A stretch of DNA of 64,000 nucleotides from Sphingomonas sp. Leaf208 (GCF_001421415.1 NZ_LMKH01000034.1:310001-374000); one strand, 5' to 3'. Counted from the first letter of the stretch, positions 37,261 to 46,619 are shown. Notes: generated by a model not told the origin, from the sequence alone. Translations and numbers: made by a program.

Positions 37261-38145
37261 TTAGACCTCCGCCACCGTCCGTATTAGCCAGTCATGGAAC
37301 AGCTTGACCGGCTTGGTCTGCAACGCCCGCGGGCGGCAGACGAACCAGTAGCTGTACGGGCTCTCCACCTCGATATCGAACAGCCGCACCAGTCGCGGAT
37401 CGTTTGCATCCTCGAAGTGGCTCGCATGCATGAACGCGACGCCGAGCCCTTGCGCGGCAGCCTCCAGCATCAGCGCCCCCGAATCGAAATGATCGATCGC
37501 CAGCGGCTCGATATCGTCGAGCCCCGCCGCCGTCCGCCATGCCGTAAACGTATCCGTCATGTCGCGGTGGACCAGCGCCGTCAGCGTCGACAGCTGTTCG
37601 GGTCGCGTGACCGGGTCCGCGCGCTCCAGCAGGCTCCGCGCGCCAATCACATAGACCGAGTTCCGATCGAGTCGCCGCGCGTAGAACGCCGGGTCGATCT
37701 CGCGCGACAGCGCGATTACCGCGTCGAGCCCATCGCCGAGCCGCGACACCAGATGCGCCGCGGTATCGATATCGAGATGCAGTTCGGGATGCGACGTCCG
37801 TAGCTCGCCCAACCGAGGGAACAGCTTCTGCGACGCATAGAGCGGCAGGATTCCGAGACGCAGCCGCAACACTTCGGTCGTGCTGGTCAGCGATTCGACC
37901 GCGTCCGACAGCGAGTCGAGCACCGGTGCGATCTGCGCGAGCAGCCGTTCGCCATCCGCATTCAGCACCATCGCCTGATGCCGCCGCGCGAACAGCGGCT
38001 TGGCGATGAACCGCTCAAGGCTTTGCACACGCCGGCTGAGCGCAGGTGCGGACAGTGCCAGATCCTCGGCGGCGGCCTTGATCGACCCCAGCCGAGCGAC
38101 CTGCACGAACGCCTCGATAGCGCCCAATGGCGGCAGCCTGCGCAT
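37261..38145 (-). CDS. LysR family transcriptional regulator
   Basis: A 294-residue regulator. The winged helix-turn-helix is at the N-terminus (PPLGAIEAFVQVARLGSIKAAAEDLALS then APALSRRVQSLERFI), followed by a linker and a substrate-binding domain from about 90. The sequence resembles GcvA-like regulators. ATG 38145 has AGAGGA upstream, and the 17 upstream codons are not family-like. The target is unknown: the nearest divergent gene is the Cdc48 ATPase more than 260 bp away. Confidence 0.9.
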   Translation of the reverse strand: MRRLPPLGAIEAFVQVARLGSIKAAAEDLALSAPALSRRVQSLERFIAKPLFARRHQAMVLNADGERLLAQIAPVLDSLSDAVESLTSTTEVLRLRLGILPLYASQKLFPRLGELRTSHPELHLDIDTAAHLVSRLGDGLDAVIALSREIDPAFYARRLDRNSVYVIGARSLLERADPVTRPEQLSTLTALVHRDMTDTFTAWRTAAGLDDIEPLAIDHFDSGALMLEAAAQGLGVAFMHASHFEDANDPRLVRLFDIEVESPYSYWFVCRPRALQTKPVKLFHDWLIRTVAEV

Positions 38146-38308
38146 GATTCCTCTTTCGACTCGACGAGTGTGACAATGACCGCTGGACGCATTCATGCAA
38201 GCGATTGCAGTTAGCGCAATCGTAGCTGATCCCTTCGCACTTGCAACACGAACCGTCTCGACGCAAAAAGACCTCGCCTTTCAGGCATCCTCTCCTAAAA
38301 ACTTTCAT

Positions 38309-38339
38309 GGGCTGGCCTTCATTGGCCGGCCCTTTTTTT
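38309..38339 (+). terminator. intrinsic terminator upstream of the Cdc48 gene
   Basis: A 9-bp stem (GGGCTGGCC with GGCCGGCCC), a TTCATT loop and a run of seven Ts. On this strand no annotated gene lies immediately upstream, since the LysR gene runs the other way. It therefore ends either a short transcript starting in 38150-38300 or a leader of the ATPase mRNA, as an attenuator. Confidence 0.75.
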
Positions 38340-38410
38340 GTGTTTTCAACCCCTGACAAGGCTGGAACCGGCCCCCTATCTCGGACGCTACGAGATCGAA
38401 TGGAGTCGAC

Positions 38411-40684
38411 ATGGCCGATAGCGAAATCCCCACGCGCAAAATTCAGGTCGCCAACGCGCGTCCCGAAGACAGTGGCCGCGGCCTGGCGCACCTGCCGCGC
38501 GCGCTGATGGCGACGCTCGGCATCGGCGAAGGCGACGTCATCGAGATTCTCGGTAAGCAGAACACACCAGCGCGCGCCGTCGGTCCGTATCCGGAGGACG
38601 AGGGTCTCGACATTCTCCGCCTCGATGGCCTCCAGCGCGCCAATGCCGGCGTCGGCTCGGGCGATTACGTCGAGGTGCGCAAGGCCGAATCGAAACCGGC
38701 GACCCGCGTCGTCTTCGCGCCGGCGCAGCAGAACCTTCGCCTCCAGGGTTCGACCAACGCGCTCAAGCGCACGTTCCTCGGCAGGCCGATCTGCCAGGGC
38801 GATATCGTCGCGACCGCGGGGCATCAGCGCGTCGGCAACATGCCGCCGGGCGTCCAGCAGTTCATGAACGCGCCGGCCTACGCGTTGCGGGAGATCCGCC
38901 TCGCGGTGATCGCCGCCAGCCCCAAGGGCGTGGTACACATCGACGAGAATACCGAGATCGAACTCCGCTCCGAGTATGAAGAGCCGCAGGCCGCTCGCCG
39001 CGCCGACGTCACCTACGACGATATCGGCGGCATGGCGCAGACGATCGACCAGTTGCGCGAGATGGTCGAACTGCCGCTCCGCTATCCCGAACTCTTCCAG
39101 CGTTTGGGTGTCGATCCACCCAAGGGCGTCTTGCTTCATGGCCCTCCCGGTACCGGCAAGACCCGCCTCGCGCGCGCTGTCGCGAATGAATCCGACGCAC
39201 AGTTCTTCCTGATCAACGGTCCGGAAATCATGGGTTCGGCGTACGGCGAGTCCGAGTCGCGCCTACGCGAAGTGTTCGAGGAAGCCGCGAAGGCAGCGCC
39301 TTCGATCGTCTTCATCGACGAGATCGATTCGATCGCGCCGAAGCGTGGCCAGGTGTCGGGCGAGGCGGAAAAGCGTCTCGTCGCGCAGTTGCTGACGCTG
39401 ATGGACGGCATCGAATCACGTGCGAACCTCGTCGTGATCGCCGCCACCAACCGTCCCGAGGCGATCGACGAAGCACTCCGTCGTCCGGGCAGGTTCGATC
39501 GCGAGATCGTCGTCGGCGTGCCGGACGAGCGCGGCCGTCGCGAGATCCTCGGCATCCACACGCGCGGCATGCCGCTCGGCGACCGCGTCGACCTCGACGA
39601 GCTGTCGCGCACCACCTACGGCTTCGTGGGTGCCGATCTCGCCGCGCTGACCCGCGAGGCGGCGATCGAGGCGGTCCGCCGGATCATGCCGAAGCTCAAC
39701 CTCGAGGAGCGGACGATCCCGCCCGAGGTGCTCGACGAATTGTCGGTCACGCGCGAGGATTTTCTGGGGGCGCTCAAGCGCGTCCAGCCCTCGGCCATGC
39801 GCGAAGTGATGGTGCAGGCGCCGACCGTGCGGTGGGCCGATGTCGGCGGTCTCGACGACGCGCAGATGCGGCTGAAGGAGGGCGTCGAGCTCCCGCTCAA
39901 GAACCCAGACGCGTTCCGCCGTCTCGGTATCCGCCCGGCCAAGGGCTTCCTGCTCTACGGCCCCCCCGGCACCGGCAAGACGTTGCTCGCAAAGGCGGTC
40001 GCGCGCGAGGCGGAGGCGAACTTCATCGCCACCAAATCGTCCGACCTGCTGAGCAAATGGTACGGCGAAAGCGAACAGCAGATCGCCCGCCTGTTCCAGC
40101 GCGCACGCCAGGTCGCGCCGTGCGTGATCTTCATCGATGAGCTCGATTCACTGGTGCCCGCACGGGGCAGCGGTGCTGGCGAGCCGCAGGTGACCGAGCG
40201 TGTCGTCAACACGATTCTCGCGGAGATGGACGGGCTTGAGGAGCTACAATCGGTCGTCGTGATCGGCGCGACCAACCGGCCCAACCTGATCGATCCGGCA
40301 TTGCTGCGTCCCGGTCGGTTCGACGAACTCGTCTATGTCGGTGTCCCCGACAAGGCCGGCCGTCGCCGCATCCTCGGCATCCAGACCGAGAAGATGCCGC
40401 TGGCGTCGGACGTCGATCTCGATCGCCTCGCGGACCGCACCGACCGTTTCACCGGCGCGGATTTGGAGGACGTTGTCCGCCGCGCTGGCCTGGTGGCGTT
40501 GCGGAGGTCGATCGATTCGACCGAAGTCACGATGGCCGATTTTGATGGCGCGCTGAAGGAGTCGCGCGCCAGCGTGACGCCAGAGACGGAACGCGAGTAC
40601 GAACAGATGGCCGCCCGCCTGAAGCAGGACGCGACGGCCATTCAGCCCCTGGGCTTCGCGTTCCCCAGCAAGGCGGAAGACTGA
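38411..40684 (+). CDS. Cdc48/p97/VAT-type AAA+ ATPase
   Basis: A 757-residue double AAA+ unfoldase of the Cdc48/VAT group, normally archaeal or eukaryotic. An N-terminal double-psi barrel (residues 8-90) and a second N-subdomain (about 100-185) precede two AAA modules. D1 has Walker A GPPGTGKTRLARAVA near residue 243 and Walker B IVFIDEIDSIAPKRG near 300. D2 has Walker A GPPGTGKTLLAKAVA near 516 and Walker B CVIFIDELDSLVPARG near 571. Arginine fingers RRPGRFDREI and LRPGRFDELV are present. The tail lacks the long p97 C-terminus. No ubiquitin-like or proteasome genes are adjacent. Start ATG 38411. Confidence 0.95.
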   Translation: MADSEIPTRKIQVANARPEDSGRGLAHLPRALMATLGIGEGDVIEILGKQNTPARAVGPYPEDEGLDILRLDGLQRANAGVGSGDYVEVRKAESKPATRVVFAPAQQNLRLQGSTNALKRTFLGRPICQGDIVATAGHQRVGNMPPGVQQFMNAPAYALREIRLAVIAASPKGVVHIDENTEIELRSEYEEPQAARRADVTYDDIGGMAQTIDQLREMVELPLRYPELFQRLGVDPPKGVLLHGPPGTGKTRLARAVANESDAQFFLINGPEIMGSAYGESESRLREVFEEAAKAAPSIVFIDEIDSIAPKRGQVSGEAEKRLVAQLLTLMDGIESRANLVVIAATNRPEAIDEALRRPGRFDREIVVGVPDERGRREILGIHTRGMPLGDRVDLDELSRTTYGFVGADLAALTREAAIEAVRRIMPKLNLEERTIPPEVLDELSVTREDFLGALKRVQPSAMREVMVQAPTVRWADVGGLDDAQMRLKEGVELPLKNPDAFRRLGIRPAKGFLLYGPPGTGKTLLAKAVAREAEANFIATKSSDLLSKWYGESEQQIARLFQRARQVAPCVIFIDELDSLVPARGSGAGEPQVTERVVNTILAEMDGLEELQSVVVIGATNRPNLIDPALLRPGRFDELVYVGVPDKAGRRRILGIQTEKMPLASDVDLDRLADRTDRFTGADLEDVVRRAGLVALRRSIDSTEVTMADFDGALKESRASVTPETEREYEQMAARLKQDATAIQPLGFAFPSKAED

Positions 40685-40811
40685 TCCTCGCTCCCCACCC
40701 GGTTCCCGCCGGGTGGGGAGATAGGCGTATCGAGCTTGCCACCGGGATCATTGTTGCACGCGGCATGGCCATGTTGTACCATTCGGTACAAGTTGATCGA
40801 TAGGTGCCGCC

Positions 40812-41276
40812 ATGTCCCGACCGCCACTGCCTCCGTTCACGTACGAGACCGCCGCGCACAAGGCGCGCATGGCGGAGGACGCGTGGAACAGTTGCGATCC
40901 AGACAAGGTGTCGCTTGCTTACACGCCCGACAGCATCTGGCGGAACCGCGCTGAGTTCCTGACCGGCCGCGACGCGATCGTCGTCTTCCTGACGCGCAAA
41001 TGGGCAGCGGAACTCGACTATCGCCTTATCAAGGAAGTCTGGGCGCATGACGGCAACAGGATCGCGGTGCGGTTCGCCTATGAATGGCGCAACGACGCCG
41101 GCGACTGGTTCCGATCCTATGGCAACGAGAATTGGGAGTTCGACGACGCCGGCCTGATGGCGCGCCGCATCGCCTCGATCAACGACTGCGCGATCGCGGA
41201 CGGCGACCGCAAGTTCCATTGGCCGCTCGGCCGTCGCCCCGATGACCATCCCTCGCTGAGCGATCTCGGCCTCTGA
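40812..41276 (+). CDS. DUF1348 / NTF2-like (SnoaL-fold) protein
   Basis: A 154-residue cytoplasmic protein of the nuclear transport factor 2-like fold. [22 protein letters not shown], the [14 protein letters not shown] loop and [24 protein letters not shown] segments fit DUF1348. No enzymatic role is established. The stop codon overlaps a CTG that probably starts the next gene, a TetR-type regulator, so the pair looks like a repressor with its target gene. Confidence 0.85.
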   Translation: MSRPPLPPFTYETAAHKARMAEDAWNSCDPDKVSLAYTPDSIWRNRAEFLTGRDAIVVFLTRKWAAELDYRLIKEVWAHDGNRIAVRFAYEWRNDAGDWFRSYGNENWEFDDAGLMARRIASINDCAIADGDRKFHWPLGRRPDDHPSLSDLGL

Positions 41277-41866
41277 CCGCGAAGCGCGTCCTGACCGATC
41301 GTGCCGACGCCTTGCCGGCACTGGCCGAGGCGTTTCGTGAACACGGCTTCGAGGGGGCCAGCCTGGCGACGCTCTCGAAGGCGACAGGACTCGGCAAGGG
41401 CAGCCTCTACAACTTCTTTCCCGGCGGGAAGGCGGAGATGATGGACGCCGTCCTCACCGAGATAGACGATTGGTTCGCTACGATGATCTTCGTGCCGCTG
41501 GAGCAGGCAAGCGATCCGGCCTCGGCGATCACCGCCATGATCGAGGACGTAACGACGTATTTCCAGTCCGGGGGCAGGGTCTGCCTCGTCGGCTGGCTCG
41601 GTCTGGGCGCCTCGGGCGACGTTTTTGCGGTCCGGATCAGCGGGTATTTTTCCCGCTGGATATCGGCCTTGGCGCGCTGCCTCGAAGCGAGCGCTCTTCC
41701 ATCATCGCTGGCCGTGCGCCTCGCGGAAGACACGGTTGCCGGGATCCAGGGCGCGATCGTCCTGGCGCGCGCGTTGGGTGACGAGACCGCATTCGTGCGG
41801 ATCGTCCGTCGGCTGGAAGGGATTTTGCTCGACGCGGTGGCATGTCATGGCAGGTCCGATGCGTAA
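41273..41866 (+). CDS. TetR/AcrR family regulator, probable CTG start
   Basis: A TetR regulator of about 197 residues. The helix-turn-helix is [20 protein letters not shown] then [20 protein letters not shown]. In this frame an in-frame stop lies at 41243-41245, and no ATG, GTG or TTG occurs before TTG 41312, which starts inside the first helix and lacks a ribosome binding site. CTG 41273 overlaps the preceding gene's stop as CTGA and yields the expected N-terminal [17 protein letters not shown] therefore use 41273; TTG 41312 is the conservative alternative. Effector and operator are unknown, though it probably controls the DUF1348 gene. Confidence 0.8.
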   Translation: MTAKRVLTDRADALPALAEAFREHGFEGASLATLSKATGLGKGSLYNFFPGGKAEMMDAVLTEIDDWFATMIFVPLEQASDPASAITAMIEDVTTYFQSGGRVCLVGWLGLGASGDVFAVRISGYFSRWISALARCLEASALPSSLAVRLAEDTVAGIQGAIVLARALGDETAFVRIVRRLEGILLDAVACHGRSDA

Positions 41867-41881
41867 TCGGCCTGATCAAGC

Positions 41882-43192
41882 CTAAACGTCGTTCGCATCA
41901 CGCAGCGAAACCCAAGCATAGCCGATCATCACCACGCAGGCCGCGCCCGCGACCAGATAGGGCAGCGAGTGCTGCGCTTCGTACAGTCCGACGCCTATCG
42001 ATGGCCCCAGCACGAAGCTCGCGCCGTTGATCGACGTCACTTTCCCCGCGACCGAGCCTTGTGCGCTTGCACCGACCGCCAGCGAAGAGCCCGCCGTGAA
42101 CCCCGGTCGCGTGAAGCCGAAGCCAAGGCTTGCCAGCGCGTAGGCAGTCGCGATCGTGTAAAGCGACGTCGCGATCCCGGTCAGCGCGGTGCCGGCCGCC
42201 GCCAGCACCAGGCCGGTCAGCACGAGTTGCCGCGGGGTCATGTTCAAGCGCGGGATGATGCCCCATTGCGCAAGCAGTGCGGCGCCTGCGCCCATCATCA
42301 GGACTATGCCGGTCGGCTCCAGTGCGAGTGCGGGCGCCAAGTGGAGGCGGTCGATCACGAGGAAGCCGATCGCCTGGCCCGTCATCGCCTGCGCGTGGCC
42401 CATCACCAGCCCGGCGATCATCCAGGCCCGGATCCGGGGATCGGTGTAGCCGACATGTTCGACATGCGATCCTGTCGCGGCGGCGACCGAGGCGCCGGTC
42501 GGCGCACCGCCGATCGAGGGGTAGGCCGAACTCGCGCCGTGCGTCTCGTGCGGGGCGACGATCTTGTCGTCGGGCAGCATCTGCCGCACCGTGATCCACA
42601 CCGCCACGCCGAACACGGCGAAGAGGAACGCGGGGCCCGCCAGCCCGATCTCGACTCCGCCGATCGAGCCGAGGATCAGGTACGGCGCGATCGCCGGCCC
42701 CAATATCGTGCCGAGCCCGAACGCCGAGGCGAGCAATGTCAGCGCCTTTGTCCGCTCTTCCCGCGTTGTCTCGCCGGCGACGAGTGCCTGTACGGCCGGC
42801 GGTGCGGCCGCGCCGAACGTGCCGTAGATGAGCCGGCCGCCGATGAAGCACAGGAACGCGGTCGTGCCGCCGATCCAGGCGTTGATCCCGGCGAGCAGGA
42901 ACACGCCGCACAAGGTCAGCGACACGCTGAACCCGCCGACGCCGAGCAGGATCATCGCGCGCCGGCCGTGCTTTTCCGACCGGTTCGCCCAGAACGGCGC
43001 GGCGATCACCCACAGCAACGCCGACACCGAGAACGCCGCCGCGACCGCGCTGTCGGCCACCCCGAGCGAACGCCCGAGTGCCGGCAGGACCGATTGCAGT
43101 GCTGTATTCCCCGCGGCGATCGTCAGCATCACGAGGAACATCAGCGCGAAGCGGCGGTCGATCTTCGGGCCGTCCGTCGATGCACCGGTCAT
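41882..43192 (-). CDS. MFS transporter
   Basis: A 436-residue, 12-helix major facilitator with the FWANRSEKHGRRAMILLGV motif near residue 70 and the LGTILGPAIAPYLI helix 5 motif near 165, typical of drug/proton antiporters. A charged central loop of about 50 residues (residues 215-265) separates the halves. ATG 43192 overlaps the stop of the upstream monooxygenase-like gene in an ATGA quartet. The substrate is not readable. Confidence 0.88.
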   Translation of the reverse strand: MTGASTDGPKIDRRFALMFLVMLTIAAGNTALQSVLPALGRSLGVADSAVAAAFSVSALLWVIAAPFWANRSEKHGRRAMILLGVGGFSVSLTLCGVFLLAGINAWIGGTTAFLCFIGGRLIYGTFGAAAPPAVQALVAGETTREERTKALTLLASAFGLGTILGPAIAPYLILGSIGGVEIGLAGPAFLFAVFGVAVWITVRQMLPDDKIVAPHETHGASSAYPSIGGAPTGASVAAATGSHVEHVGYTDPRIRAWMIAGLVMGHAQAMTGQAIGFLVIDRLHLAPALALEPTGIVLMMGAGAALLAQWGIIPRLNMTPRQLVLTGLVLAAAGTALTGIATSLYTIATAYALASLGFGFTRPGFTAGSSLAVGASAQGSVAGKVTSINGASFVLGPSIGVGLYEAQHSLPYLVAGAACVVMIGYAWVSLRDANDV

Positions 43193-43512
43193 GCTCGTGT
43201 CCACTGATAGGCGCGCTCGATCCGCGCGACTTTGACCGAATAGCTGTCGTACCAGAGCGCTCGCCCGCGCTCGCGAATCGCAGTGTGCTCGGGATGGTGG
43301 CGCCACGCGATCGCCGCGGCGTCGTCCGCCGAATAGCTGACCGTGATACCCATGCCGCCCGCCTCGCGCGCGCTGTCGACGCCGCGATAGCCAGGCTGAG
43401 TTGCGGCTAGCGCGTCCATGGCCACGGCGGCCTCGCCATAGCCGGCGGCGTCCGCGTCGTTACGGATCGACACGAAAATAACCGCAATCTGTCCTGCCCG
43501 ATCGTCGTTCAT
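43189..43512 (-). CDS. antibiotic biosynthesis monooxygenase (ABM) family protein
   Basis: A 107-residue dimeric ferredoxin-like-fold protein. IAVIFVSIRNDADAAGYGEA, MDALAATQPGYRGVDSARE and the AWRHHPEHTAIRERGRALW helix match the ABM domain. Such proteins include quinone-forming monooxygenases and stress proteins; catalysis here is not established. It is co-translated with the MFS transporter (ATGA overlap). ATG 43512. Confidence 0.82.
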   Translation of the reverse strand: MNDDRAGQIAVIFVSIRNDADAAGYGEAAVAMDALAATQPGYRGVDSAREAGGMGITVSYSADDAAAIAWRHHPEHTAIRERGRALWYDSYSVKVARIERAYQWTRA

Positions 43513-43693
43513 GATCCGTGCTTAAGCGATGCCGTACGCTTGGCAAAGTTGCGAGAACCACTTGGCGCAGCACGACTTCCGCTTCGGTTCGTCGCCCGAT
43601 GCAACCTGCGGCCCTTGAAACGCGTTCGGAATTCGTGCGACGGGAGGGCCAAAGCCTCGCCAGCGTGCGGGACCCCTGACCGTAAGGAACGCG

Positions 43694-44308
43694 ATGCCCA
43701 GTTCGACCACCGCCACCCGGCGTGCACGCAGCCGACCAGCCGGCGTGCCGTCCCCGTGGCAGATGTTCTTTTCAGGGTTCCTGAAACACCCGGTGATGGT
43801 CGGGTCGATCGTGCCATCGTCGGACAAGCTGATCCGCAAGATGCTCGGTCCGGTGGACTGGGCGAACTGCAAGCTGTTCGTCGAATATGGCCCGGGCGTC
43901 GGCACGTTCTGCCGCCCGATCCTCGACCGGATGGCGTCCGACGCCAAGCTGGTGGTGATCGATACGAACCCCGAATTCATCCAGTATCTGCGCCACACGA
44001 TCACCGACCCACGCTTCTTCGCGGTGCTGGGGTCGGCCGACGAGGTCGAGACGATCGTCGCCGACCACGGCGTCGAAAAGGCGGACTACGTGTTGTCGGG
44101 TCTGCCATTCTCGACGCTGCCCCCCGGCGTCGGCCCCGCGATCGCGACCGCGACGCATTCGGTGTTGCGGACCGGCGGTGCGTTTCTGGTCTATCAGTTC
44201 TCGCCCAAGGTGAAGGACTTCCTGACGCCGCATTTCGAGTCGATCGACCATGACATGGAGTGGTGGAATGTCCCGCCGGCGCAGTTGTACTGGGCGTGGA
44301 AGGACTGA
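43694..44308 (+). CDS. phospholipid N-methyltransferase-like SAM methyltransferase
   Basis: A 204-residue class I SAM methyltransferase resembling PmtA, which methylates phosphatidylethanolamine toward phosphatidylcholine. Evidence is the N-terminal FFSGFLKHPVMVGSIVPSSD, the SAM-binding LFVEYGPGVGTFCRPIL near residue 65, the VVIDTNPEFIQYLR acidic loop, and the family motif DYVLSGLPFSTLP near 135. Function as a phospholipid methylase is inferred. The basic N-terminal tail (ATRRARSR) may bind membranes. It is flanked by unrelated genes; 181 bp upstream hold no gene. Confidence 0.82.
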   Translation: MPSSTTATRRARSRPAGVPSPWQMFFSGFLKHPVMVGSIVPSSDKLIRKMLGPVDWANCKLFVEYGPGVGTFCRPILDRMASDAKLVVIDTNPEFIQYLRHTITDPRFFAVLGSADEVETIVADHGVEKADYVLSGLPFSTLPPGVGPAIATATHSVLRTGGAFLVYQFSPKVKDFLTPHFESIDHDMEWWNVPPAQLYWAWKD

Positions 44309-44463
44309 CGCAGGCGCGGCAGCGTCCGCACCGATGCGCAAAGCGTAGCTTCAGACCTGGCCGGCGGGTCGGCTAAGATAGCCGAACCCGTCGGACCGCG
44401 GCTTTGCCGTCGACGCTGGTGTTACTCCGAGTCAGGTAAACGGAAACCTCGTTCAAATCCTCT

Positions 44464-44547
44464 CCGTCATCCTGACGGAAGTCAGGACCCAGAGCCAATC
44501 AGGATGGCATTCTCGACCCTGGGTCCTGACTTTCGTCAGGATGACGG
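44464..44547. repeat. palindromic intergenic repeat, family F
   Basis: Inverted arms CCGTCATCCTGACGGAAGTC and CTGACTTTCGTCAGGATGACGG around a centre with CCCAG/CTGGG. It lies in the 276-bp gap between the convergent methyltransferase and PLD genes; nothing else is visible there. Confidence 0.8.
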
Positions 44548-44584
44548 GAGAGAGTAGAGTAGATGCCCCTCGGCCCCCGACCCC

Positions 44585-45745
44585 CTATTCGTCGATCCCG
44601 AAGTTCAGCCCACGCGACAGGCTCGGGTCCACAACCGCCACGACGAAATACGCCCCGAGCTGTTTGATACGCTGCATCCAACCGGTGTTCGCCTGGTATA
44701 ATTCTTTGGTCACCTCGACCGACCTTGCCACTTCACCATCGATATACCCGCGGACATGCGCAGCGAACGCCACATCCTCGATCCGCAGCATGAGTTCAAG
44801 GTTGATGAACAGGCTGCGCATGTCGAAGTTCGCCGAGCCGATATGGACGGCGTCGTCGATCACGTAGAGCTTCGTGTGCAGCTTGGTCGGCTGGTATTCG
44901 AACAGCCGCACGCCCTTGCGCAATAGTCCCGCATAGGTGAAGCGTGCGGCGGCGATCGTCGCGTTATTGTCGGATTTGCTCGCGGTGACGACCCGGACCT
45001 CGGCCTGCCGCCGCCCGGCCTTATCGAGCCGACGCAGCAGTGCGGGACTAGGCGTGAAATACCCGGCGATGATGTCGATCCGCCGCCCGCGTCGCATGTC
45101 GTCGCGCACCGCGCGAGCCCAGGGCGACAGCTTCCGCGTCGGTCCACCGATCAGCCACCGAGTTGCGCCCTTTGTCTCGCTCCAATGAGATAGCGCAGCG
45201 TTCAGATGACGCAGCTTGCCCTTGGGCTCATGGATCCAATCCTTCAGCGCATCGAAATAGCCGGCCAGCCGCCCCGCCGCCGGACCCTCGACGAGCAAGC
45301 CCAAATCGCGCCAAGCCTGTTCCGCGGCGGTGCCGAAATAATCGTCCTCGATGTTGAAGCCGCCGATGATGATCCGCGTTTCGTCGGCAAGCGCGAGCTT
45401 TTGGTGGTTGCGGAGCAGATAGCGGCGGCCGAACCGTGCGGAGAACCGGCATACCGACACGTTGGCGGCTTCGAGCGGCTCGAAGAAGGCGTGTGGCGCA
45501 TCGTCGCTACCGAACCCGTCGACGATCAGCGCGACCTCGACCCCGCGCTTGGCGGCGGCGATGAGCGCGGCGTTGACGCGCTTTCCGGACTCGTCGTCGG
45601 CGTAGATGTAATAGAGGATGCGCAGGGTTCGCTCGGCGCCGTCGATCAGCGCGAGCACCGCGTCGAGGCGGCGGGGGCCGGTATCGAGCAGCGTCATCTG
45701 GTTGCCGTCGACGCTGAAAGTCGGCTGGTCTGCTGGATCTTCCAT
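44585..45745 (-). CDS. phospholipase D-like / cardiolipin synthase family protein
   Basis: A two-domain PLD enzyme of about 386 residues. The first HKD motif is RNHQKLALADETRIIIGGFN near residue 120 and the second is KLHTKLYVIDDAVHIGSANFD near 300. The N-terminus has no membrane helices, unlike E. coli ClsA, so it resembles ClsB/YbhO. It likely synthesises cardiolipin from phosphatidylglycerol (inference). ATG 45745 with AGG seven bases upstream is preferred; ATG 45793 or 45763 would add up to 16 residues. It is divergent from rpoZ. Confidence 0.88.
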   Translation of the reverse strand: MEDPADQPTFSVDGNQMTLLDTGPRRLDAVLALIDGAERTLRILYYIYADDESGKRVNAALIAAAKRGVEVALIVDGFGSDDAPHAFFEPLEAANVSVCRFSARFGRRYLLRNHQKLALADETRIIIGGFNIEDDYFGTAAEQAWRDLGLLVEGPAAGRLAGYFDALKDWIHEPKGKLRHLNAALSHWSETKGATRWLIGGPTRKLSPWARAVRDDMRRGRRIDIIAGYFTPSPALLRRLDKAGRRQAEVRVVTASKSDNNATIAAARFTYAGLLRKGVRLFEYQPTKLHTKLYVIDDAVHIGSANFDMRSLFINLELMLRIEDVAFAAHVRGYIDGEVARSVEVTKELYQANTGWMQRIKQLGAYFVVAVVDPSLSRGLNFGIDE

Positions 45746-45863
45746 GGGCAGCCTGATGGACATGGCGGGCATCGGAGGCAAGCCAAGGCGCATTTCTTGA
45801 CTTTGCAGGCCATCCCCCGTAGGCGACGCATTCTCATTCTATCGTTGTTACGAAGGAAGCCGC

Positions 45864-46208
45864 ATGGCGCGCGTTACCGTCGAGGATTGTGTCGACAAGA
45901 TCCCCAACCGGTTCGACCTGGTGTTGTTCGCGGCCCAGCGTGCGCGCCAGATCTCGGGGGGCGCCGAACTGACGCTCGACCGCGACCGCGACAAGAACCC
46001 GGTCGTCGCGCTGCGCGAGATCGCCGACGAGAACGTCAAGCCGGCGCATCTCAAGGAACAGGTCATCCAGGGCCTGCAGAAGGTTCGCGTCGACGATGAC
46101 GACGAGGTCGATGCCGTCGGCAGCCTGGCTGCTTCGGCCGAAGCGCTGCGGCTTACCGCTGCTGCGCCGCCACGGAACCAGAATCTCGGGGCGGATTACG
46201 AGGGTTGA
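45864..46208 (+). CDS. rpoZ: RNA polymerase omega subunit
   Basis: A 114-residue omega subunit that helps assemble beta-prime. The N-terminus [20 protein letters not shown] and [11 protein letters not shown] are family-conserved. ATG 45864 is preceded by GAAGGA. No spoT/relA follows, unlike many other alphaproteobacteria; an inverted-repeat element and a terminator come next. Confidence 0.95.
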   Translation: MARVTVEDCVDKIPNRFDLVLFAAQRARQISGGAELTLDRDRDKNPVVALREIADENVKPAHLKEQVIQGLQKVRVDDDDEVDAVGSLAASAEALRLTAAAPPRNQNLGADYEG

Positions 46209-46308
46209 GGCAGCAGGATTAGCGAAAGCTAATCCGCGGCTTGGCCGAAACCCCGGCCGGCGGGCATAGCCCGGCCGACGACGCGGCTTTGCCGCAGCGT
46301 GAAATAGA

Positions 46309-46345
46309 AAAGCCCGCAGACCCAAGAGGTCCGCGGGCTTTTTCT
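46309..46345. terminator. bidirectional terminator between rpoZ and rlmE
   Basis: A 12-bp stem with one mismatch (AGCCCGCAGACC with GGTCCGCGGGCT), preceded by As and followed by five Ts. It can serve both converging transcripts. Confidence 0.8.
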
Positions 46346-46446
46346 ATATTCCCTCTCCCTAAGGGAGAGGGAAGGGGCCCGCGGCACTTGCCGTGGGAAG
46401 GGTGAGGGCACGTGCTTCAGGCAGATCGCCGACCCACGCCCTCTCC

Positions 46447-46503
46447 TTGTTCTCCCGCGAAGGCGGGAGCCCAGTCTGGATCCCCGCCTTCGCGGGGAAA
46501 CAA
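46447..46503. repeat. palindromic intergenic repeat, family B (inverted)
   Basis: The reverse complement of the unit at 1705, with TTCTCCCGCGAAGGCGGG and CCCGCCTTCGCGGGG arms. Confidence 0.85.
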
Positions 46504-46619
46504 GCGTACTAACGTCGCGCTGAGTACCACCTTAAGACAGGGCGCCACGGCAAAGCCGCGTCGTCAGTCGTTGCTGCGCAACGCTGGCCGGGGTCGGTCC
46601 GCGACGCGGATTAGCCACG

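Noticed and set aside
38015..39139. 374-aa open frame antisense to the Cdc48 gene, including a Cys-rich stretch near 38240
   Set aside because: Most of it is antisense to a solid gene. The Cys-rich part (CCKC...CANC) was considered as a small protein, but it has no clear start with a ribosome binding site in that frame and is opposite the terminator.
43522..44004. 160-aa open frame antisense to the methyltransferase start
   Set aside because: Overlaps the SAM-binding motif region of a convincing gene on the other strand.
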